A DNA stretch of 7,445 nt from Arcobacter sp. (GTDB lineage: Bacteria > Campylobacterota > Campylobacteria > Campylobacterales > Arcobacteraceae): contig DAOVXU010000078.1 in the NCBI GenBank assembly GCA_030635995.1, positions 1-7,445 on the forward strand, written 5' to 3'. A program made the position numbers and the translations under genes. Below the pieces are notes generated by a model. The model was given only the letters and a program-made list of their open reading frames with translations. It had not been told where the DNA came from and did no database searches. Shown here in pieces: positions 1 through 5,892 of the stretch (within the stretch, counting starts at the first letter, position 1; every line of letters starts with the position of its first letter).

Positions 1-459
1 AACAAAAGCAAACCAAAAGTGTGAAAATGGTGTAGTGAAAAATAGTTTTTCAGATATAGATTCATTAAACTCTTGATTTGCTAGTGCATATCTTGACTTT
101 TCTAATTTTAACATCCCTCTTGAACATTGTTTATCAACTACTTCAATTCCATCATCAAAAGATACTTTTACTTTTCTAAAAGCAGAATTTGTTCTTCTAT
201 CCCCAGAAGCTAGTGCAGACAAAACAGCATGATGTGAACTATCACCCATAGTGATCTCACTTATATCATTTCTTAGATATTTATATTTTGCAAATATCTT
301 ATCTTCTATTTGTTCTTCGATAGGCAAATCTATCTTAACAGATATTTTCACACCACCAAATACTGAAAAATATTCAATTGCTTTTTCCATATTTTCAATA
401 TGATTATGTGTACAAAATGACTTAAATTGGTCTGTTATTGATAATTTATTTAGTATGAT
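1..459 (-). CDS. DUF234-type protein, N-terminal part (runs off left edge)
   Basis: An uninterrupted minus-strand frame runs from the left edge to 591. The protein-like part begins near 460, with DQFKSFC and then EKAIEYFSVFGG, followed by GDRRTNSAFRKVKVSFDDG. The last visible residues, TPFSHFWFAFV, resemble the PFxRFWFxFV signature of DUF234, a domain often carried at the C-terminus of prokaryotic ATPases. I infer a stand-alone DUF234 protein, because no P-loop is visible; its function is unknown. The middle (about 180-110) reads like a small winged-helix segment. The start is a problem. The frame reaches an ATG at 591, but the 44 extra codons are hydrophobic, low in complexity and overlie promoters. 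An AAAAGG Shine-Dalgarno site (472-467) sits 7 bases before an ATC (459-457) and 10 before an ATA (456-454), so I place the start there. The first downstream ATG, at 390, would cut into the conserved part. The C-terminus is outside the window. Confidence 0.6.
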   Translation of the reverse strand, partial: MILNKLSITDQFKSFCTHNHIENMEKAIEYFSVFGGVKISVKIDLPIEEQIEDKIFAKYKYLRNDISEITMGDSSHHAVLSALASGDRRTNSAFRKVKVSFDDGIEVVDKQCSRGMLKLEKSRYALANQEFNESISEKLFFTTPFSHFWFAFV

Positions 460-466
460 GGGAGAG

Positions 467-493
467 CCTTTTGAGATAATTTTCTTTAGTATA
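467..493 (-). promoter_or_regulatory. Predicted promoter and ribosome binding site of the minus-strand DUF234 gene
   Basis: Read on the minus strand, TTTGA is followed by TATACT (493-488), a good -10 box. Transcription would start near 481, leaving AAAAGG (472-467) as a Shine-Dalgarno site in a short leader. This arrangement argues that translation begins near 459-454 and not at the ATG at 591. It is inferred from sequence only; no convincing -35 box is seen. Confidence 0.4.
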
Positions 494-511
494 TCAAATT
501 TTAAGTATAAA

Positions 512-523
512 TTGGATAAAATC
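512..523 (+). promoter_or_regulatory. Predicted promoter (-10 box) of the helicase operon
   Basis: TTGGATAAAATC closely resembles the box ATTAGATAAAATC found upstream of the ATPase gene in this window, and GGTATAATC upstream of the phosphodiesterase gene. The shared core is G-R/T-TAWAATC. Campylobacterota sigma-70 promoters depend mainly on an extended -10 and lack a strong -35, which fits. Transcription from here would give a leader of about 125 bases before the helicase ATG at 655. A second TATAAA (635-640) lies too close to the ribosome binding site to be useful. Confidence 0.45.
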
Positions 524-654
524 CGATTAATCTGAATTAAAAGATAGAAAAATGAAAATAGATTTATATCAAATCTATCAACTATAATCATTAAAAATTA
601 TATTTTATTTAACCCTTTCTATTATATGGTTCAGTATAAAAAAGGAAAATAAAT

Positions 655-1170
655 ATGAAATTTGAAGATTTTAATCTTAAACAAGAGCTTAACCAAGCTA
701 TAAATAAAGCAGGTTTTACGGAACCTAGTCCAGTGCAAGCTGATTCTATACCAATTATCTTAGAGGGGCATGATATTATTGCTCAAGCACAAACAGGTAC
801 AGGAAAAACAGCAGCATTTGGACTTCCAGTTCTAAATAAAATGAAATGTGACGGTAGTGTAGAGGTTCTAGTAATCTGTCCTACAAGAGAACTTGCAATG
901 CAAGTATCTGATGAACTATTTAAATTTGGTAAATACTTAAACATAAAAACAGCAACTGTATATGGTGGTACATCATATTCTAGACAAATTAAACATGTAG
1001 AACAAGCTTCTATAATTGTTGCAACTCCAGGTAGACTTTTAGATCTACTTAAAAACAATCAAATCAAAATATCTCCAAGTTGGGTTATTTTAGATGAAGC
1101 TGATGAGATGCTTGATATGGGATTTTTAGAAGATATTAAAACAATATTTAAATATGTACCTGAAGAGTGA
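655..1170 (+). CDS. N-terminal (RecA1) half of the DEAD-box helicase, 171 residues
   Basis: This is the product if translation stops at the UGA. Visible motifs are: the Q motif around GFTEPSPVQ (20-28), motif I AQTGTGKT (45-52, ATP phosphate binding), Ia PTREL (76-80), the GG pair (104-105), Ib TPGR (124-127) and motif II DEAD (147-150, magnesium binding and hydrolysis). Motif III (SAT) and the whole second RecA domain, which completes the ATP site and clamps RNA, are missing. The fragment could bind ATP but should not unwind RNA alone. It is kept as a separate entry because gene callers will report it this way. Confidence 0.6.
   Translation: MKFEDFNLKQELNQAINKAGFTEPSPVQADSIPIILEGHDIIAQAQTGTGKTAAFGLPVLNKMKCDGSVEVLVICPTRELAMQVSDELFKFGKYLNIKTATVYGGTSYSRQIKHVEQASIIVATPGRLLDLLKNNQIKISPSWVILDEADEMLDMGFLEDIKTIFKYVPEE
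1168..1170 (+). other. In-frame UGA stop inside the helicase
   Basis: The codon is TGA followed by C (TGAC), the weakest UGA termination context known from Escherichia coli work. It is the only TGA used as a stop in any gene here: six complete genes end in TAA (counting the helicase) and one in TAG. All 13 tryptophans I counted in the window's proteins are TGG, and no other gene has an in-frame TGA, so reassignment of UGA is unlikely. Confidence 0.9.
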
Positions 1171-1194
1171 CAAACATTCTTATTCTCTGCAACT

Positions 1195-2217
1195 ATGCCA
1201 GCACCTATTAAAAAACTTGCAGAAAAGATTTTAAAAGAGTCAAAGCATGTTTCAATAGCTAAAAAAGATATTACAAATACAAATATTACACAATCTTATT
1301 ATGTAGTTGAAGAGTATGAAAGAGATGATGCTTTAATGAGACTTTTTGATTTTAAAAATCCAAGTAAATCAATTGTATTTTGTAAAATGAAAAGAGATGT
1401 TGATAGACTTGCAACTTACCTTGTATCTCAAGGTTATAGTGCTAAAGGTCTTCATGGTGATATGGAGCAAAGACAAAGAGAAGAGGTGATTAGATCATTT
1501 AAAGCTTCTTCAATAGAAGTACTAGTTGCAACTGATGTAGCTGCTCGTGGTCTTGATGTAAGTGATGTAACACATGTATTTAATTACCAGTTGCCATTTG
1601 ATGCTGAGCCTTATGTTCATAGAATTGGTAGAACTGGTAGAGCTGGAAAAAAAGGTGTTGCAGTTTCTATTGTATCACCAAGTGAATTTAGATCATTAAA
1701 GAAAATCCAAGCTGATGTTGGTGCTAAAATGGAAGCTAAAATAGTTCCTTCAATTGATGATGTTAAAAATAAAAACCAAGATGGTTTTGTTAATAAAATC
1801 AAAAATCAAAAAATAGATGATACTGTTTGTGATTTAATTGATTCTTTAAAAGAAGATTTTGCTTTATCAACTATTGCATATAAACTTGCAACTATATTAG
1901 CAAATCAAACAAAAGTTAAAGGTAAAAACTCTATAGGTAAATCTCAAAAAGATATCGAATTTTTACTTGAAAGAATGAAAAATGATAGAGGTGGAAACGG
2001 CGGAGGAAGAAACCGAAGAGGTGGACGAGGTGGAAACTATAAAGGAAATAGAAATAGCTCTGGTGGTGGACGAAGTCGAGATGGTGGATCTAGAGATGGC
2101 GGTTCAAGAGGTGGATCAAGAGATGGCGGGTCAAGAGATTCAAGAGGTGGAAGCCGAGGTGGAGGATCACGAGATAGTCGTGGTGGTTCAAGAGGGGGAT
2201 CTAGAAACGCTAGATAA
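1195..2217 (+). CDS. C-terminal (RecA2 plus RGG tail) part of the DEAD-box helicase
   Basis: The frame continues from the first half, and this ATG is residue 181 of the full protein, within the SATMP of motif III. Full-length numbering gives motif IV IVFCK (240-244), motif V ATDVAARGLDV (292-302) and motif VI HRIGRTGRAG (322-331). A helical region to about residue 440 and the basic Gly-rich tail follow. No Shine-Dalgarno sequence precedes 1195, so independent initiation is doubtful. If made at all, this part more likely comes from readthrough of the UGA 27 bases upstream. Alone it lacks the Walker A and B motifs and could not hydrolyse ATP. Confidence 0.5.
   Translation: MPAPIKKLAEKILKESKHVSIAKKDITNTNITQSYYVVEEYERDDALMRLFDFKNPSKSIVFCKMKRDVDRLATYLVSQGYSAKGLHGDMEQRQREEVIRSFKASSIEVLVATDVAARGLDVSDVTHVFNYQLPFDAEPYVHRIGRTGRAGKKGVAVSIVSPSEFRSLKKIQADVGAKMEAKIVPSIDDVKNKNQDGFVNKIKNQKIDDTVCDLIDSLKEDFALSTIAYKLATILANQTKVKGKNSIGKSQKDIEFLLERMKNDRGGNGGGRNRRGGRGGNYKGNRNSSGGGRSRDGGSRDGGSRGGSRDGGSRDSRGGSRGGGSRDSRGGSRGGSRNAR
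1987..2214 (+). repeat. Degenerate RGG / GGSRD repeat encoding the helicase tail
   Basis: Residues 445-520 of the helicase are built almost only from Arg, Gly, Ser, Asp and Asn, as imperfect units such as GGSRD, SRGG and RGG. The DNA shows matching short repeats (GGTGGATC, AGAGATGGCGG, TCAAGAGG variants). It is locally richer in G and uses CGA/CGT arginine codons, which are rarer elsewhere in the gene. RGG tails bind RNA non-specifically and can drive condensate formation. The repeat could vary in length between strains by slippage, an inference. The repeats also create an out-of-frame Glu/Val-rich open frame that is not a gene. Confidence 0.8.
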
Positions 2218-2233
2218 AAGTTAAAGGGAGAAT

Positions 2234-3043
2234 ATGATAGAACAAAAAGATGAGAATAATTCTACAAATAACTATTTAGTATATAGTTTATCATTTTTAT
2301 TAGTTGTTGTAATTGCTATAGGTGGATATATCTATAGTAGTTCAAAAATTGTAGATAAAAATGATTATAAAGAAAATTATATTAAAATTGAAGATATAGA
2401 TTTTTCTCATCTTCCATCTTATGTTCAATCAAATTATATTGAAAAATATAACTGCCCTACTTCAGAACCTATCATTGAAACTATCAAAATTATTGATAAT
2501 ACAAGAATTGAACAATTAACAAATGAGATAGATAAACTAAAATTTGATCTATCACAAAAGAAAATTGAAATAATTGAAAAAATAGTTACTATTGAGAAAA
2601 AGATACCTGTTATCCAAAAAGAAACCATTATATTAAATGAAGATAGATTAAATACTTCAAACTATAAAGTTGCTAGATGTTATGATATGAAACTAGGTGA
2701 TGATCAACTAAGTTCTAAATGTGAAAAAAACATATCAAAATTTTTAATTACTAATAAAAATGCAAAATATTTTGAAGTAATTGGAATTTTAGATAAAAAT
2801 GACTTTTTTAGCTTAAAAAAATTAAAGAAAAATTTAGATGTATTAGAAAAGTTAAATTTAACACCTTCTAAAATATCAAAACTAGAAAAATTTGCAGACT
2901 TTGGACTTTCAACAAAAAGAGTTGAAGAGACAATTTGGTTTATGAATAATAATTCTAAAAAAAATATTAAAATATTTCCTGCAAATTATACAATCACTTC
3001 AAAATATCACAATAGAGGCACAATAGTACGAGCATATTATTAA
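2234..3043 (+). CDS. Unrecognised membrane-anchored coiled-coil protein
   Basis: I do not recognise a named family for this 269-residue protein. A short polar N-terminus is followed by one hydrophobic helix at about 14-34 with no cleavage site, suggesting an inner-membrane anchor with the rest in the periplasm. Residues about 85-130 are a charged Ile/Leu/Lys/Glu-rich segment likely to form a coiled coil. The C-terminal domain (about 145-269) has a strand-like stretch YFEVIGILD, a helical part with GLSTKRVEETIWFM, and a final strand-rich part ending RGTIVRAYY. This order loosely recalls OmpA-like peptidoglycan-binding domains (strand, then LSxxRA helix, then strand), but the key Asp/Arg pattern is not clear. 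It has three cysteines, at 74, 149 and 163. The ribosome binding site AAAGG (2223-2227) is strong. Only 16 bases separate it from the helicase, and its stop abuts the next ATG, so it is co-transcribed. Confidence 0.75.
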   Translation: MIEQKDENNSTNNYLVYSLSFLLVVVIAIGGYIYSSSKIVDKNDYKENYIKIEDIDFSHLPSYVQSNYIEKYNCPTSEPIIETIKIIDNTRIEQLTNEIDKLKFDLSQKKIEIIEKIVTIEKKIPVIQKETIILNEDRLNTSNYKVARCYDMKLGDDQLSSKCEKNISKFLITNKNAKYFEVIGILDKNDFFSLKKLKKNLDVLEKLNLTPSKISKLEKFADFGLSTKRVEETIWFMNNNSKKNIKIFPANYTITSKYHNRGTIVRAYY

Positions 3044-4075
3044 ATGTTTGATATTGTAATTATCGGTGCTGGTGCAAGTGGTCTTATGACCGCTTCACAA
3101 CTTCCTAATCAAAAAATTTGTTTTATTGATAAAAATAAAAATATTGGTGAAAAAATTAAAATAAGTGGTGGTGCAAAATGTAACATCACAAATAAATATC
3201 TAAATGAAAACTTTTATCTAGGTGATAAAAACTTTATAAAAAACACTTTCAAAATATTCAACCATCAAGACCTTTTAAAATTTTTAAATAAAAATAGAGT
3301 ATATCCATCTGTAAAAGAAAAGATTGTTAAAGGGACATATTTTTGTTCTTCAAGTCAAGATGTTTTAAATATGTTTAAAAAACTAACTTCATTTTGTACT
3401 TTTAAAATGGCTACAGAAGTTATAGATGTAACATATTTAAATCATTTTGAAATCACTACAAATAAAGGGTTAATAAAAACAAAAAAACTAATTATAGCAA
3501 GTGGTGGTTTATCATATCCCTCTTTAGGTGCTACTGATATTGGATTTAAAATTGCTACAAAATTTGGTCATAATATTATTAAACCAAATCCAGCTCTTGT
3601 AGGCTTTACTGTTCAAAAAGACCAATTTTGGTTTAAAGAATTAAGTGGATTATCTCTTGATGTAAAAATAACAATCAATGATAAAGTCTTAGAGGGCAGT
3701 ATGCTCTTTACACATAAAGGATGTAGTGGTCCTGTTATTTTATCAACATCACTTTATTGGGGAAAAGGTCAAATAAGTATTGATTTTGCACCAAATAAAG
3801 ATAGTTATCTGCCAAAAAGATTTAAAAAAGCAATTCAAAATTTAACATTTAACATTCATAATTATAAATTTTCTCCCGCAGGAAATTTTGGATATACAAA
3901 AGCAGAAGTTACAAAAGGGGGAGTTGATACAACTCAACTAACTTCAAACTTCGAAAGTATATTTCAAAAAGACCTTTATTTTATAGGAGAAATTATTGAT
4001 GTGACTGGTGAATTGGGTGGATATAATTTTCAATGGGCATTTAGTAGTGCTGTTGCTTGTGCTAGAAATATATAA
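3044..4075 (+). CDS. HI0933/YhiN-family FAD-dependent oxidoreductase (BaiN-like)
   Basis: The N-terminus MFDIVIIGAGASGL holds the dinucleotide-binding GxGxxG motif (8-13). SGGAKCNITN (41-50) matches the family's SGGGRCNxTN signature, with Ala in place of one Gly/Arg position. Further hallmarks are ASGGLSYPSLGATDIG (152-167), FTHKGCSGP (222-230), AEVTKGGV (287-294) and the C-terminal FAD-contacting GEIIDVTGELGGYNFQWAFSS (315-335). The family is widespread, cytoplasmic and mostly of unknown substrate; BaiN of gut Clostridium is proposed to act in bile-acid dehydroxylation, which should not be carried over to this organism. At 343 residues it is shorter than the usual 390-420. The shortening appears to lie between about 245 and 285, in the inserted domain. 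The ATG directly follows the previous TAA with no clear Shine-Dalgarno site, suggesting translational coupling. Confidence 0.88.
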   Translation: MFDIVIIGAGASGLMTASQLPNQKICFIDKNKNIGEKIKISGGAKCNITNKYLNENFYLGDKNFIKNTFKIFNHQDLLKFLNKNRVYPSVKEKIVKGTYFCSSSQDVLNMFKKLTSFCTFKMATEVIDVTYLNHFEITTNKGLIKTKKLIIASGGLSYPSLGATDIGFKIATKFGHNIIKPNPALVGFTVQKDQFWFKELSGLSLDVKITINDKVLEGSMLFTHKGCSGPVILSTSLYWGKGQISIDFAPNKDSYLPKRFKKAIQNLTFNIHNYKFSPAGNFGYTKAEVTKGGVDTTQLTSNFESIFQKDLYFIGEIIDVTGELGGYNFQWAFSSAVACARNI

Positions 4076-4100
4076 ACACTCTATTGGATAATATTTTTTT

Positions 4101-4110
4101 GGGTATAATC
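4101..4110 (+). promoter_or_regulatory. Predicted promoter (-10 box) of the phosphodiesterase gene
   Basis: A perfect TATAAT (4104-4109) sits behind a T-run and GGG, giving TTTTTTTGGGTATAATCC, the typical T-rich, extended -10 form of Campylobacterota sigma-70 promoters. Transcription would begin near 4116, leaving a leader of about 29 bases before the ATG at 4145. No hairpin terminator for the upstream gene is visible in the 69-base gap, so readthrough from the flavoprotein gene is possible. Confidence 0.6.
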
Positions 4111-4144
4111 CTTTCAAATTAAAATATGAAAGTTGTTGATAAAT

Positions 4145-4957
4145 ATGAAAATTGCATTTATAGGTGATATTGTAGGTCGCCCAGGTAGAAAAATGATTCA
4201 ACATAATCTGATGAATTTAAGAGATGAATATAAATTGGACTTTGTTATAGCAAATGGTGAAAATGCAAGTCATGGATTTGGATTGACTGTTAAAAATGCT
4301 AATGAACTATTTAAGTATGGGATCGATTTAATCACTGGTGGAAATCATAGTTGGGATAAGAAAAAAGATATGTTGAGTTTGCTTGAAACATCTCCTGTAT
4401 TAAGACCTGATAACTATCCTCAAGGTATTGTAGGAACTGGTGTCAAAATAGTAGATCTTAATGGTAGTAAATTAGCTATTATAAATCTTATGGGACTTTT
4501 CTCTATGCCTCAAGTTCTAAATCCATTCACACATGCAGTAGAATTAGTAGAAAAACTAATAAATGATGGTATCAAGCATATATTTTTAGATTTTCATGCA
4601 GAAGCTACTGCTGAAAAAAGAGTTATGATGCAACTTTTAAAAGGTAAAGTTAGTGCAATTTGTGGAACACATACTCATATTGGAACTGATGACCTAGAGA
4701 TAACTAATGGTACTTTTTATGTTACAGATACTGGACTTACTGGATGTAGAGACAATGTAATAGGTATGGATAGCTATATACCTATACAAAAAGCACTTAC
4801 AGGTCTTGGGGGACATTTTGATGTACCAAATAACTGTAAATCTATATTTCAAATTATTATTATGGAATTTGATAATGATGGAAAATCTATAGATGGATTT
4901 AAAATAAAACTTTATAATGATAGTGATAGAGTTATATCAAAGGCTATTATAAACTAA
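4145..4957 (+). CDS. ymdB: YmdB-type metallophosphoesterase (TIGR00282 family)
   Basis: This 270-residue protein belongs to the calcineurin-like family typified by Bacillus subtilis YmdB, a dinuclear-metal phosphodiesterase that hydrolyses 2',3'-cyclic nucleotides and affects biofilm formation and motility. The metal ligands expected from that family are all present: D8 in IGDIVGRPGR, E39-N40 in ANGEN, N67-H68 in GGNHSWD, H151 in DFHAEAT, and H176 and H178 in GTHTHIG. The length matches the usual 260-270, so the enzyme looks complete and active. It has no signal or membrane segment and should be cytoplasmic. I chose the ATG at 4145 because the protein then begins MKIAFIGD as in relatives. The frame is open back to a TTG at 4133, but that would add only four residues. 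The ribosome binding site is weak (GAAAG, 4128-4132). Escherichia coli ymdB is an unrelated macrodomain gene. Confidence 0.88.
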   Translation: MKIAFIGDIVGRPGRKMIQHNLMNLRDEYKLDFVIANGENASHGFGLTVKNANELFKYGIDLITGGNHSWDKKKDMLSLLETSPVLRPDNYPQGIVGTGVKIVDLNGSKLAIINLMGLFSMPQVLNPFTHAVELVEKLINDGIKHIFLDFHAEATAEKRVMMQLLKGKVSAICGTHTHIGTDDLEITNGTFYVTDTGLTGCRDNVIGMDSYIPIQKALTGLGGHFDVPNNCKSIFQIIIMEFDNDGKSIDGFKIKLYNDSDRVISKAIIN

Positions 4958-5060
4958 ATAATATTTCATTTTCCACTTCAATATAAACTAATACTAAAAT
5001 AAAAATTTAATCTAAAAATTCTCAAATTTTTCAGTATAAACAAGATGAAATCAAAAATTA

Positions 5061-5097
5061 GATAAAATCATATGGATTTTAACAATTAGTTTAAGGA
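5061..5097 (+). promoter_or_regulatory. Predicted promoter and ribosome binding site of the ATPase operon
   Basis: GATAAAAT (5061-5068), within ATTAGATAAAATC, matches the box at 512-523. Transcription would start near 5075, and AAGGA (5093-5097) lies 6 bases before the ATG at 5104. An alternative TATAAA (5035-5040), in the context TTCAGTATAAA, also occurs at 630-640. The rest of this 146-base gap (4958-5103) is very AT-rich and shows no GC-rich hairpin terminator; the only inverted repeat, AAAAATT-ctca-AATTTTT (5014-5031), is all A/T. Confidence 0.45.
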
Positions 5098-5103
5098 AAA
5101 TCA

Positions 5104-5892
5104 ATGATTATTATTCCACAAACAAAAGGTGGTGTTGGTAAATCAACAGTTGCTATGCAAGTTATCGCTCCATATTTATATAAAAAACATTGTAAAAAAA
5201 TCACATATAGTGAGATAGATGATGAAAATAATGACTCTCAAAGTTTCAATAGAACAGAGATAGTCAATAAAAGAATGTTAAGTACAAATAAACTAAAAGA
5301 ACTTGATGAACTTATCTTAATGGATGACAATCATGAAGTTATAGTTGATGTTGGTGGAAATAAAACTTCATCTTTAGTACTTGAAGAGATAGCAAAAGTT
5401 GGTACATTTGGCAATGTTAAATGGATAGTACCTATGGGTGATGGTGAGCTTGATGGTAAAAATGCTATTGCAACTATGAAAAAACTTAAAAAAATTGAAA
5501 ATAATTCACAAGAAAATTTACTTTTTGCCCTAAATAGAGCAATATCTACAGATATAGAATATTTAGAAGAACAATTTATAAACTTTTTTGGACATAAATA
5601 TTTAGGTAGTAACTCTACAATTACAGACTTTGTAAAAGATCCAAAATATTTTGCAGTAAAAAATGATAAAGTTATCACTATGAGTAGATATCTTGGCAGT
5701 ACTGTTTGGGAAATGGCTTATAACAATACAGATTTTGCACAAAAAGCAATTCAAGCTAAAGAGTTAGGGGATATTGAAAGTGCAAGAAAGTATCTATTTT
5801 TTAGAAGAATTCAAAATGAAGCTAAAGATTATGTTTTAAGTACATTAAATCCAATCTTTGTACAACTTAATAGCTGGATAGATGTCAAATAA
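5104..5892 (+). CDS. ParA/MinD-like P-loop ATPase of unknown role
   Basis: The protein opens with MIIIPQTKGGVGKST, the deviant Walker A of the ParA/MinD (SIMIBI) class, with both K8 and K13 lysines. Strand EVIVDVGGN (78-86) stands where Walker B lies; D82 is kept, but the usual DxPP is replaced by DVGG. After strand 2 the usual DxDPQ-like Walker A' is SEIDDEN (36-42). KWIVPMGDGELDGKNAI (106-122) fits the strand and loop after Walker B, and FALNR (141-145) the base-contacting NR region. Residues 205-262 are helical and charged. At 262 residues it matches ParA-type proteins, which form ATP-dependent dimers to position DNA or membrane cargo. Plasmid StbB/TraL-like ATPases are another distant comparison. 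No ParB gene or parS-like repeat is present, so chromosome partition is unlikely; the partner is probably the overlapping tail-anchored protein. It is cytoplasmic, and its function is unknown. Confidence 0.8.
   Translation: MIIIPQTKGGVGKSTVAMQVIAPYLYKKHCKKITYSEIDDENNDSQSFNRTEIVNKRMLSTNKLKELDELILMDDNHEVIVDVGGNKTSSLVLEEIAKVGTFGNVKWIVPMGDGELDGKNAIATMKKLKKIENNSQENLLFALNRAISTDIEYLEEQFINFFGHKYLGSNSTITDFVKDPKYFAVKNDKVITMSRYLGSTVWEMAYNNTDFAQKAIQAKELGDIESARKYLFFRRIQNEAKDYVLSTLNPIFVQLNSWIDVK

Larger units (their letters stand above)
655..2217 (+). pseudogene. DEAD-box ATP-dependent RNA helicase with RGG tail, interrupted by in-frame UGA
   Basis: Read through the UGA at 1168-1170, this is one continuous frame of 520 residues with every DEAD-box motif in the right order. 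It has two RecA-like domains and a Gly/Arg/Ser-rich RNA-binding tail. Such helicases unwind short RNA duplexes in ribosome assembly, mRNA decay and cold adaptation. The overall type is RhlE/CshA/DeaD-like; I cannot choose a subfamily. The stop falls at residue 172, after VPEE and before QTFLFSATMP, where relatives usually have an arginine (PEERQT). AGA or CGA would become TGA by a single base change. No other damage is visible over the 348 codons downstream, so the lesion is very recent, a sequencing error, or read through. The ribosome binding site AAAGGA (641-646) lies 8 bases before the ATG. The gene heads a probable operon with the next two genes. Confidence 0.85.

Noticed and set aside
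552..587. 11-codon open frame (MKIDLYQIYQL) in the helicase leader
   Set aside because: It has no Shine-Dalgarno site, and very short open frames are expected by chance in such AT-rich DNA. It is not supported as a leader peptide.
630..640. TTCAGTATAAA shared by 630-640 and 5030-5040, considered as a regulatory motif
   Set aside because: There are only two copies of an AT-rich 11-mer. At 630-640 it is too close to the ribosome binding site to act as a -10 box, so the shared word is probably chance.
783..1058. Minus-strand open frame opposite the helicase RecA1 domain
   Set aside because: It is a shadow of the conserved helicase frame, with no recognisable domain and no ribosome binding site. 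The same applies to minus-strand frames at 1617-1802, 2434-2628, 3944-4204, 5331-5678 and 5885-6091.
1168..1170. UGA read as selenocysteine or as a reassigned tryptophan/glycine codon
   Set aside because: The position is not a redox site and corresponds to Arg in relatives. No other gene here contains an in-frame TGA, Trp is always TGG, and no clear selenocysteine-type hairpin follows the codon.
1982..2224. 80-residue Glu/Val-rich open frame overlapping the helicase tail
   Set aside because: It is the shifted reading of the GGA/AGA repeat, so its acidic bias is a by-product of the RGG codons. It has no ribosome binding site and lies inside a well-supported gene.
5014..5031. Inverted repeat considered as a terminator after the phosphodiesterase gene
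   Set aside because: The stem is entirely A/T, so it is too weak for an intrinsic terminator, and such repeats are common by chance in this base composition.
5104..5892. The ATPase as a plasmid or chromosome partition ParA with nearby parS sites
   Set aside because: No ParB gene and no repeated inverted sites were seen in the flanking DNA. The neighbours are housekeeping genes, and no origin-like iterons are present.
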